NCBI RefSeq assembly: GCF_002165625.1
Contig: NZ_NGNS01000014.1
Span: 1-64,000, forward strand
Direction: 5' to 3'
Source of the DNA: Neiella marina
Lineage (GTDB): Bacteria; Pseudomonadota; Gammaproteobacteria; Enterobacterales; Neiellaceae
Length of the DNA stretch: 64,000 nt
Below, in pieces: positions 8,957 to 15,739 of the stretch (position 1 is the stretch's first letter; every line of letters begins with the position of its first letter). A program made the position numbers and the translations under genes. The notes beneath the pieces were generated by a model. The model saw nothing but the letters and a program-made list of their open reading frames with translations. It had not been told where the DNA came from and made no database searches.

Positions 8957-10261
8957 ATGAAAATCAAGGGGTTCCGGTGGGTCATTATCGGTTTGATTTT
9001 TACCGCCACGGTTATCAACTATATCGACCGTTCCGCATTGTCCATTATGTGGCCAGGTGAAACGGGTATTGCCAACGACTTGGGTCTGACTGACTCAGAT
9101 TATGGCCTGATTCTCAACGTGTTCATGGTGGCCTACGCGTTAGGTCAGCTATTTTCGGGTAAGATTTTTGACAAGATTGGTACCCGCATTGGCTATGTTC
9201 TAGCCATTGGTATTTGGGGCTTATCATCGTTCCTGCACTCCACCGCTCGTGGCTTCTGGTCGCTCGCCTTCTTCCGTACCACTTTAGGTTTTTCTGAAGC
9301 GGGTAACTGGCCGGGTGCAGTAAAAAGTAACGCCGAATGGTTCCCCGTTCAGGAACGGGCGATTGCTCAAGGCTTGTTTAACGCTGGCGCTTCGATTGGT
9401 TCGGTCATTGCACCGCCACTGATTGCGGCGTTGTTCGTGGCTTTTGGTTGGAAAGTAACCTTCATGATCATTGGTTCATTCGGTATTGTCTGGATCGTGC
9501 CTTGGTTGGTCATCAACAAAGCTGGTCCGAAAGATCACCCATGGGTAACTGATGAAGAGCGTAAGTTCATTCTTGACGGTCAACCTGCTGAATCGACTAG
9601 TGATGACAAAGAAGAAGAAGGTCTTTCTTGGGGCCAGTTGTTGAAAATTCGCGAAACTTGGTCAATCTTGATTGGTCGTTTCTTCCTTGAGCCAATCTGG
9701 TGGTTCTTCGTTGGCTGGATGCCGCTTTACCTTGCTAAAGTTTATGGTTTTAACGTCAAAGAACTGGGCATGTTCCTATGGTTCCCATATGTCGGTGCAG
9801 CCGTCGGTTCTATTGTCGGTGGCATTGTCTCCGGTAAGATCATTGCCAGCTCGGGCTCGATCAACAAGGGCCGTAAGACTACAGTGGTGATTGGCGCTAT
9901 TATCATGTTCCTTGGTTTGCTTGCTACCGTGATGTTTGAACACAACGAATACTCCTTTATGGGAGTCGTGTTCTGCGTCCTGTTCGGCTTCCAATTTGCA
10001 ATTGGTAACATTCAAACCTTGCCGGGCGATTTCTTCAGTGGCAAATCGGTTGGCTCGCTGGCCGGTATGGGCGGCATGGTCGGGGTGTTCTCGGTCATCA
10101 TTCTGAACTTCTTGGTACCGATTATCGCTGAGGTGTCATACACCCCTATCTTTATCTTGATCGGTGTCTTCGTGCCATTGGGTGTGCTGGCGGTATTCTT
10201 CTTCGGTGGCAATATCGGCCCGGTTGAAAAAGAGCGTATTGAGCAAGTCAAAGCATCTTAA
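8957..10261 (+). CDS. MFS transporter, hexuronate/anion symporter (ACS) type
   Basis: A 434-residue inner-membrane transporter with about 12 membrane helices. It starts with RWVIIGLIFTATVINYIDRSALS and has GxxFDKIGTR between helices 2 and 3, both typical of the ACS family that includes ExuT hexuronate and glucarate carriers. A charged loop (ESTSDDKEEEG, about residues 214-224) divides the two halves. AGGAG lies about 10 bp before the ATG. Placed between the oligoalginate lyase and KDG kinase, it most likely imports DEH or another monomeric uronate from the periplasm. The substrate is inferred. Confidence 0.88.
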   Translation: MKIKGFRWVIIGLIFTATVINYIDRSALSIMWPGETGIANDLGLTDSDYGLILNVFMVAYALGQLFSGKIFDKIGTRIGYVLAIGIWGLSSFLHSTARGFWSLAFFRTTLGFSEAGNWPGAVKSNAEWFPVQERAIAQGLFNAGASIGSVIAPPLIAALFVAFGWKVTFMIIGSFGIVWIVPWLVINKAGPKDHPWVTDEERKFILDGQPAESTSDDKEEEGLSWGQLLKIRETWSILIGRFFLEPIWWFFVGWMPLYLAKVYGFNVKELGMFLWFPYVGAAVGSIVGGIVSGKIIASSGSINKGRKTTVVIGAIIMFLGLLATVMFEHNEYSFMGVVFCVLFGFQFAIGNIQTLPGDFFSGKSVGSLAGMGGMVGVFSVIILNFLVPIIAEVSYTPIFILIGVFVPLGVLAVFFFGGNIGPVEKERIEQVKAS

Positions 10262-10280
10262 TCGGTTCATTCGAACTTAT

Positions 10281-10318
10281 CGTTAAGGAGTTGCCGCAAA
10301 AGCTGCAACTCTTTAACG
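10281..10318 (+). terminator. long stem-loop after the transporter gene
   Basis: CGTTAAGGAGTTGC (10281-10294) pairs with GCAACTCTTTAACG (10305-10318), a 14-bp stem with one G-T pair. A second small hairpin, AAGGGC TTGA GCCCTT, follows at 10337-10352. Neither has a long T tract directly after it, so they may be an RNA-stability or attenuation structure between the transporter and kinase genes rather than a full terminator. The 175-bp gap holds no other gene. Confidence 0.45.
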
Positions 10319-10436
10319 ACAACAAATTCAAATAAAGGGCTTGAGCCCTTCTTAACCTCAATTGGTTTATTGATGATCTGCTGTTTATTTTGCCGTTGTG
10401 CTGGTGGATCGAAGCTGCGGAGCGTAGAACGTAATT

Positions 10437-11390
10437 ATGAAAAACGTATATATATTAGGTGAATGTATGGTGGAGTTGTCGCGCACTGGCGACGGCTTAC
10501 TGAAACAATCCTACGCGGGTGATGTGTACAACACCGCAGTCTATTTGAAACGAGCTTTTGATGACTTCAACGTTAATTTTTTCACCGCGGTTGGTGAAGA
10601 CTCGTTGAGTGACGACATGGTGGCAGCGTTTGAAACCGAAGGCGTCAACACTGAGATGGTGCAGCGCTCAAAAGACAAAGCTCCCGGCTTGTATATGATT
10701 TCTGTCGACGAACAAGGTGAGCGCAGCTTTTCTTACTGGCGCTCAGATTCCGCAGCGCGACAGATTATGCAGTTCGTCAGCGCGGAAAATGTTGGTTATT
10801 TATGCATGGGCGACTTGTTTTTCTTTTCTGGTATTTCGTTGGCGGTTATCGCGCCTAACGAGCGCGATATCTTCTGGCAGCTATTGCGTAAGTTAAAAGA
10901 CTCAGGGGTCCGCATCGCTTTTGATCCCAACTACAGAGCCCGTATGTGGTCAGACAAAACTGAAGCCAAAATCCAGTTTGAGCGCGCATTTCGTTTGTCG
11001 GATGTTGTGTTACCCGGGATTGATGATCTTAGTCAGCTCTATGGCTTCACCGAATTCAATAAAATACAAGACTTCTGCAGTGCTTTTGGCATTGAAGAGC
11101 TGGTGGTGAAAAACGGTCCAGATAGTGTTTGCTGTATTCGCAATGGTGAATTTAATGAAGTCGCTATCAAACCAGTACAACAAGTTGTTGATACCACTTC
11201 CGCAGGGGATTCTTTTAACGGCGTATACTTAGGCGCTCGAATGAGTGGTGTTGAAGTCGTTGAAGCCGTGAATCTTGCGGCGGCAGCTGCCGGCGAAGTC
11301 ATTCAACACCCGGGAGCAATTGCCCCCAAGGATGCGTTTGAGCAGGCGATTCGTCCTCTGGTAGACCAATCTGTAGCCGTCGCTAGCTGA
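10437..11390 (+). CDS. kdgK: 2-dehydro-3-deoxygluconokinase (PfkB-family sugar kinase)
   Basis: A 317-residue cytoplasmic kinase that phosphorylates KDG to KDPG with ATP. The start GECMVELS, the AGDVYNTAVYLKR substrate segment and the PfkB signature DTTSAGDSFNG near residues 250-260, whose Asp is the catalytic base, identify a PfkB kinase of the KDG type. It is followed 30 bp later by KDPG aldolase, the next enzyme. GCGGAGCG upstream is a plausible ribosome site. The alginate context makes KDG a better guess than fructose or ribose. Confidence 0.88.
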   Translation: MKNVYILGECMVELSRTGDGLLKQSYAGDVYNTAVYLKRAFDDFNVNFFTAVGEDSLSDDMVAAFETEGVNTEMVQRSKDKAPGLYMISVDEQGERSFSYWRSDSAARQIMQFVSAENVGYLCMGDLFFFSGISLAVIAPNERDIFWQLLRKLKDSGVRIAFDPNYRARMWSDKTEAKIQFERAFRLSDVVLPGIDDLSQLYGFTEFNKIQDFCSAFGIEELVVKNGPDSVCCIRNGEFNEVAIKPVQQVVDTTSAGDSFNGVYLGARMSGVEVVEAVNLAAAAAGEVIQHPGAIAPKDAFEQAIRPLVDQSVAVAS

Positions 11391-11420
11391 CGCGACGTGT
11401 CGAATTATTAAGGACTTTTA

Positions 11421-12038
11421 ATGAAACTTTTTTCTGAAATGATGGCAGGCCAAACCTTACTGCCAATTATTCAAGCTGATTCGGTAGCGCAGGGTGTTGC
11501 CATCGCCGGAGCTATGGCAGAAGCAGGCCTTAAGGTCGTTGAAGTGGTGTTGCGATCAGATGCATCACTAAAGGCGCTGACGGCCATTAAACAACAGTAC
11601 CCTGAGTTGATTGTTGGTGCAGGTACCGTACTGGACACTGAGATCCTTGCTCAAGCACTTGATGCCAAAGCCGATTATATTGTCACGCCTTGCGTCACGC
11701 CTGATTTGTTAGCGGCATTGGCCAGCAGCGGAGTGCCAGCTATTCCCGGTGTCGCCAACTGTGCTGATATCGCTTTAGCGCGTGATGCAGGCTTCCGTGA
11801 AGTGAAGTTGTTCCCAGCCTCTTTAGCTGGTGGTATTCCATTTTTGAAAGCGGTCTCTTCAGTGTTTCGCGATATTAGTTTCTGTCCAACAGGCGGTATT
11901 AATGCCGATAACTGCGGCGACTTCTTGGCACTACCCAATGTGATTGCAGTTGGTGGTACTTGGGTTGCTAAGAAAGACTGGGTTGAAGCCGAGAATTGGC
12001 AGGCGATCACGGATGCCTGTCGTGATGCTATCGGTTAA
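11421..12038 (+). CDS. eda: KDPG aldolase (2-dehydro-3-deoxy-phosphogluconate aldolase)
   Basis: A 205-residue TIM-barrel aldolase that splits KDPG into pyruvate and glyceraldehyde-3-phosphate, the last step of the DEH route. Lys129 in EVKLFPAS forms the Schiff base. Glu41 and Arg45 (VVEVVLRS) and Thr69 (GAGTVL) match the other active-site residues of the family. The length equals the usual 205-215. It is the last gene of the kdgK-eda pair and is followed by a clear terminator at 12141-12170. The AAGGA sequence 8 bp before the ATG supports the start. Confidence 0.93.
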   Translation: MKLFSEMMAGQTLLPIIQADSVAQGVAIAGAMAEAGLKVVEVVLRSDASLKALTAIKQQYPELIVGAGTVLDTEILAQALDAKADYIVTPCVTPDLLAALASSGVPAIPGVANCADIALARDAGFREVKLFPASLAGGIPFLKAVSSVFRDISFCPTGGINADNCGDFLALPNVIAVGGTWVAKKDWVEAENWQAITDACRDAIG

Positions 12039-12140
12039 TTTGTGCTGATGTGACAGTGATTACTTCCCGGTGAGGTTGGTACTCAGGTGTGACTAGGTTC
12101 TGGTTGCACATGGAAGTGCGCCGCCAAGCAAAAGATTGAG

Positions 12141-12170
12141 CGCTCATGCTGAAAAGCATGGGCGTTTTTT
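12141..12170 (+). terminator. Rho-independent terminator after eda
   Basis: CGCTCATGCT (12141-12150), loop GAAA, AGCATGGGCG (12155-12164) and six T. A 10-bp stem with one wobble pair ends the kdgK-eda transcript. Confidence 0.85.
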
Positions 12171-12284
12171 GTTGTTGGAGCAGACAAATTGCGGAGTAAT
12201 TAATGTTGGTATTGCCGAACTTTAATTATTGGTCGCACTAATTGGTAATATTGGTAATAATGAATAAATTTTTTTGTTGATTTT

Positions 12285-12297
12285 TTGGTAAAGCCAA
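12285..12297. promoter_or_regulatory. candidate FadR-type operator upstream of the putative RNA
   Basis: TTGGTAAAGCCAA, extendable to TTTGG-N5-CCAAA at 12284-12298. It has the same TTGG-N5-CCAA shape as the sites at 1009-1021, 12508 and 12543. Confidence 0.4.
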
Positions 12298-12299
12298 AC

Positions 12300-12458
12300 T
12301 ACTATTTGGTTCGTGGGTTTTGGCAAATCTTTTGTGTGATTTGGGGTTTGCCTGACACTTCAGTCCTACTTCTCTATTAGCGAACATGGTGGCCGTTTGC
12401 TATAGAACCCCCTCCCAAGAGGACTTCGCGGTATCAGTTTTGATACCGCGTTTTTTTT
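12300..12458 (+). ncRNA. candidate small RNA or terminated leader
   Basis: An ORF-free stretch bounded on the left by the eda terminator and a candidate operator, and ending in a perfect 10-bp terminator hairpin with eight T. Just before the hairpin is an unpaired C-rich segment, GAACCCCCTCCC (12405-12416). Its GAACCCCC is exactly complementary to GGGGGTTC at 12565-12572, the ribosome site of the next gene. C-rich seed regions next to a terminator are common in trans-acting sRNAs. The 5' end is unknown: a TGCTATAGA extended -10-like element at 12399-12406 is too close to the end to serve, so the promoter must lie further left. No expression evidence. Confidence 0.35.
12427..12458 (+). terminator. 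strong Rho-independent terminator with no upstream gene
   Basis: CGCGGTATCA (12427-12436), loop GTTT, TGATACCGCG (12441-12450), then eight T. It lies 388 bp after the eda stop, beyond eda's own terminator, so it probably ends a separate RNA or a leader of the downstream lyase gene. Confidence 0.85.
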
Positions 12459-12507
12459 GTCAAAATTTAACCGACGATGCACTCAAAGTGTGATGAATTG
12501 TATTTAT

Positions 12508-12520
12508 TTGGTCTATCCAA
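12508..12520. promoter_or_regulatory. candidate FadR-type operator 1 of the jelly-roll lyase
   Basis: TTGGTCTATCCAA, one change from TTGGTnnnACCAA. A second copy starts 35 bp downstream, a spacing of about three and a third helical turns. Both lie in the last 70 bp before the gene. Confidence 0.5.
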
Positions 12521-12542
12521 TTAATTATATTTAACGCTTTAT

Positions 12543-12555
12543 TTGGTCAATCCAA
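12543..12555. promoter_or_regulatory. candidate FadR-type operator 2 of the jelly-roll lyase
   Basis: TTGGTCAATCCAA, the twin of the site at 12508 with the same outer bases and the same T in place of A. It ends 20 bp before the ATG, so binding there would block transcription or early elongation. Confidence 0.5.
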
Positions 12556-12574
12556 TTGAGTTTTGGGGGTTCGC

Positions 12575-13465
12575 ATGAGCAACATTCGTACCCTAGTTAT
12601 TGTCGCAAGTCTGTCTCTTATTGGCTGCGCGACTGACAACGAGCAACAACAACTGCCATTGGCGCAGGGCATTAAACAATCTGATGGCCGACAACTCGTC
12701 AGTGAATCCGTTGTTAAAGCTGATGGTGTTGATGTTGGTTACGATAGCTATCAACTGATTGAAGACGCCTACGGCAAACGTTCGATTGAAGCACCTGATT
12801 TGTTTGTTGGTGACCACACAGGTGTACGTCACATTGTTGAGGTAGTCGATGATGTTGTCGGACCCCATTTTGCATTCTTGATTCATCGTGATTTGGATGG
12901 CAACAAAGGTCAGTATATCGATCGCCAGCGCAATGAAATCAAAGTCTTCGGTGGCTCAGAGGACTATTTAAAGGGATACCAGCACAAGCTGTTTGAGTAC
13001 CGTTGGAAGTTCAAGGTTAATCATGACTTCTCGCTTACCAAACGCTTTAGTCATTTCTTCCAACTAAAAGCTGTTGGTGGTGCTGATAAAATGCCAATTA
13101 TCACTCTAACCGGCAATATCCGAAATGGTCAAAAGGGCATGGAATTGCGTCATAGCTCGGGGAGCGAGCACAGTTTGTTAGCTCGAGTGCCATGGCAGCG
13201 AGTCACCGATGAGTGGCTTCAGATCACATGTTTTGCAAAGTATCAGCAGCAAGGGATCCTGCAGTTTGTTATTCAACGTTTAAGCGACGGTGAAGTGCTC
13301 ATGGCGGTTGATGCCGAACAAATTGATCTTTGGCGAGGCCTCCGCCCTGAACATTTTGTTCGGCCTAAGTGGGGGATTTATCGCTCGGTGGTGCAAAAAG
13401 ACTTGATTAGCGCGAAGCAAGAACGTGTCCTATTCGCTGATTTTGAAATCCGTGAGTGGCAATAG
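12575..13465 (+). CDS. lipoprotein with jelly-roll polysaccharide-lyase-like domain
   Basis: A 296-residue protein with a lipoprotein signal (LSLIGC, Cys18), so probably outer-membrane anchored. The rest looks like a concanavalin-type jelly roll, as in heparinase I and glucuronan-lyase-like proteins: DRQRNEIKVF (116-125), then FEYRWKFKV, FSHFFQLKAVGG and MELRHSSG. In this family such Arg, His and Lys residues line the groove. The start is ATG 12575, with the GGGGG ribosome site before it; an upstream TTG at 12563 overlaps that site and is unlikely. Its place among alginate genes and its operators suggest a uronate-polymer lyase, but the exact family and substrate are uncertain. No close match to PL7 signatures was seen. 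Confidence 0.65.
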   Translation: MSNIRTLVIVASLSLIGCATDNEQQQLPLAQGIKQSDGRQLVSESVVKADGVDVGYDSYQLIEDAYGKRSIEAPDLFVGDHTGVRHIVEVVDDVVGPHFAFLIHRDLDGNKGQYIDRQRNEIKVFGGSEDYLKGYQHKLFEYRWKFKVNHDFSLTKRFSHFFQLKAVGGADKMPIITLTGNIRNGQKGMELRHSSGSEHSLLARVPWQRVTDEWLQITCFAKYQQQGILQFVIQRLSDGEVLMAVDAEQIDLWRGLRPEHFVRPKWGIYRSVVQKDLISAKQERVLFADFEIREWQ

Positions 13466-13566
13466 TTAGTCAAGGTAAAAACTGAGTCACAAACTCCGTC
13501 TCCCAAGCCGCATGAACAATTTCTAATATTGGTCTAGGGTTAATCCATGGATCATCGGAGGTTTGT

Positions 13567-14148
13567 GTGAGTTACCGTACTGTCCTCATTGCTCTGTTGT
13601 TTGCTATTGCCGCTGCGTTTGCGGTGGCAATGCCATGGCTTCCCTCGTTACTGCAGCAACAAGATTTCTATGGCCTTTCTGTTGACCGCCCTGCACATGA
13701 CTTCGCCATCGGCGATGGTCAGCTGACTGACTTGCAAGGCCGCTACGTCTATTTGCTGTTCGGGTTTCTGCGATGCGGTGATGTCTGCCATCGCCAAGTC
13801 GCCAACATGTTGGCATTGAACAAGCAGCTACAGGCTGAACCCGTTAGCTTTGTCTTTGTTAGTCTCGATCCTGAGTGCGACGCCGTTGACCAGCTACAAT
13901 CCTATTTTGATCAGCAAGGCCCAGATTTTCATAGCGTTAAGCCAGCAAGCTCAGCCGCTGCGCGAGCACTTGCCAAAGAGTACAACGAGTACGTTGTGAA
14001 AACCGGTAGCGGCGACGACTATCAAATTGACCATTCCGGCTTTATGTATGTCATTAACCCAGCAGGGCGATTACGTCTGATATACACCAGTAGTCATTTG
14101 AGTGTTTCAGAAATGCTAAATGACTTGTCAAAATTACCAATCAGTTAA
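13567..14148 (+). CDS. SCO1/SenC-like thioredoxin-fold protein
   Basis: A 193-residue membrane-anchored protein with one N-terminal helix (about 5-28) and a thioredoxin-like domain facing the periplasm. The copper-site residues of SCO proteins are present: Cys70 and Cys74 in RCGDVC and His156 in QIDHSGF. SCO proteins deliver copper to cytochrome oxidase or act as thiol reductases. No oxidase genes are nearby, so the partner is unknown. The start is GTG with GGAGGT 4 bases before it. The chemotaxis receptor gene follows after 14 bp and is probably co-transcribed. Confidence 0.85.
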   Translation: MSYRTVLIALLFAIAAAFAVAMPWLPSLLQQQDFYGLSVDRPAHDFAIGDGQLTDLQGRYVYLLFGFLRCGDVCHRQVANMLALNKQLQAEPVSFVFVSLDPECDAVDQLQSYFDQQGPDFHSVKPASSAAARALAKEYNEYVVKTGSGDDYQIDHSGFMYVINPAGRLRLIYTSSHLSVSEMLNDLSKLPIS

Positions 14149-14162
14149 TAGGCGAGAGAGTG

Positions 14163-15671
14163 ATGAGTGACCTAACCCATGCCCAACAAGAGCGGCTGAA
14201 ATCAGACAAATTTATGCTCGGTATATTGCTCGCTCATGTGCCTTTCGCTGGCTTATGGGCCCCCATGGGGTATGGCACTATGTCGTTCGCCCTGACCTCG
14301 TCATTGTTGATCGCTGCGATTATTGGCGCTGGTTTTGTCTTGGCCAAAGGCACGCGGGCATTCTCCTGCTTGGCCGCCATGTGCCTGATGTTATTTTCTG
14401 CAGTACTCATTCAAGCCCAGTTGGGCCGCCTGGAAATGCACTTCCACATATTCTCGGCGTTGGCGTTTACCTTAATTTAACGGGATTGGGCACCGGTAGT
14501 AACCGCTGCTGCAGTGATTGCCGTCCATCATTTGCTGTTTACCGCGTTACAACTCGGCGATGTGTCATTTGGCGATATGCCGGTGATGATTTACAACTAC
14601 GGTTGCAGCTGGTCAATCGCCTTTCTGCATGCATTTTTCGTTGTGATGGAGTCTTCTGTGTTGGTGTATTACTCGATCCGAATGCAGCAAGAGCAGCAAT
14701 TTGGCTATGCCCTTATTGATGCGGTTAGTGACGTTGCCAATCACAACAATTTGCAAACTCGCCTCGACAACCAGCAAGGTAATCCGGCCGCGCAAGCATT
14801 TAATGAAATGATGGATAGCATCGCCGATTTGTTTCGAGTGCTCACTTCGTCGGTTAGTGAACTGAAACAAACAGCAAATCAGTTGCAAAAGTTGAGCGAT
14901 GTCACCCATGAAGTGATGGCGTTGCAGATGGGCCAAACTCAAGAAGCCGCCACCTCGATGAATCAAATGTCCGCCACCATTAACGAGGTCGCGCGGAGCG
15001 CCCAAGGAGCAGCAACATCTGCTGCCGATATTGATGTCCAGGTTAGGGATGGTGGCCAGTTGGTGACGCAAGCTACTGGCCGCACTGATGAACTGACCGC
15101 AGCGTTAGAGCGTGCTTCAGATTCAATTAGTGAGTTGGATGGCAATGTTCAAACCATATCCTCGGTAGTTGAGGTGATTCAGAGTATTTCAGAACAAACC
15201 AATTTACTGGCGTTGAATGCCGCCATCGAGGCCGCTCGGGCGGGCGAACAGGGGCGAGGGTTTGCCGTGGTTGCTGATGAAGTCCGAGCGTTGGCTGGAC
15301 GCACCCAAGAGTCAACAGGCGAGATTCAAAACATGATTGAGGCGTTGCAGCAAGGCACTAATCATGTAGTGAAAGCGATGGAAACCGGTCGCGAACATTC
15401 ATCGGATACCGCTAGCAAAGTACACGAAGCTGGCGCTGTGCTTGGCAGTATCGAGCAAGCAGTGGCACAGATGCGTGATATGAACGACCAAATAGCTGCT
15501 GCAGCCGAACAGCAATCTGTGACTGGAGATCACATCAATCAAAACGTCATCGATATCAGCAGCCAAAGTAGCAAAATTGTCGAGCAGACGGATCAAGTCA
15601 CTACTTTCGCCAAGAACCTAAATGACATCGTTGGCGAGTTTGAAATCTTGATCGCTAAGTATCGAGTGTAA
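14163..15671 (+). pseudogene. methyl-accepting chemotaxis protein interrupted by an in-frame TAA
   Basis: The two pieces lie in one reading frame, separated only by TAA at 14478-14480. The first encodes 105 residues with membrane helices and ends MHFHIFSALAFTLI; after the stop the frame continues [12 protein letters not shown]...VHHLLF. In relatives this segment reads LxxYRDW, so the stop replaces a Tyr codon (TAT or TAC to TAA). The remainder has a coiled signalling domain with the conserved tip [20 protein letters not shown] near codon 360. The whole would be about 501 residues. It may be a recent nonsense mutation, a sequencing error, or a strain-specific loss. Internal initiation at GTG 14514 could give the 385-residue C-terminal part, which still has membrane segments. 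Confidence 0.85.
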
Positions 15672-15685
15672 TACCGAACAGGCAT

Positions 15686-15711
15686 AAAAAAGCGGCGCAA
15701 AGGGCGCCGCT
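15686..15711 (-). terminator. Rho-independent terminator of the xylan-cluster receptor gene
   Basis: AGCGGCGC (15691-15698) pairs with GCGCCGCT (15704-15711). On the minus strand it is followed by six T (complement of 15686-15691), so it ends the receptor transcript; the plus-strand side has only a weak A-rich tail. Confidence 0.8.
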
Positions 15712-15739
15712 AGAAAAACCTCAAAGTGGTGGGGTGAGG

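Larger units (their letters stand above)
12171..12574 (+). promoter_or_regulatory. control region of the jelly-roll lyase gene, with operators and an internal terminator
   Basis: About 400 bp without an ORF of note. From left to right it holds TTGGT half-sites (12205-12253, including the 12-mer ATTGGTAATATT shared with the receptor promoter), TTGGTAAAGCCAA at 12285-12297, a C-rich stretch at 12405-12416, a strong terminator at 12427-12458, and two further TTGGT-type palindromes at 12508-12520 and 12543-12555 next to the lyase start. A terminator between two operator groups suggests a separate short transcript. Confidence 0.5.

Noticed and set aside
12363-12406. Promoter at the TGCTATAGA element for the candidate RNA
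   Set aside because: It would start transcription only some 20 bases before the terminator hairpin and has no -35 match.
14255-14719. 154-residue frame across the chemotaxis gene break
   Set aside because: It is out of frame with both conserved parts; the true frame continues through the TAA without a shift.
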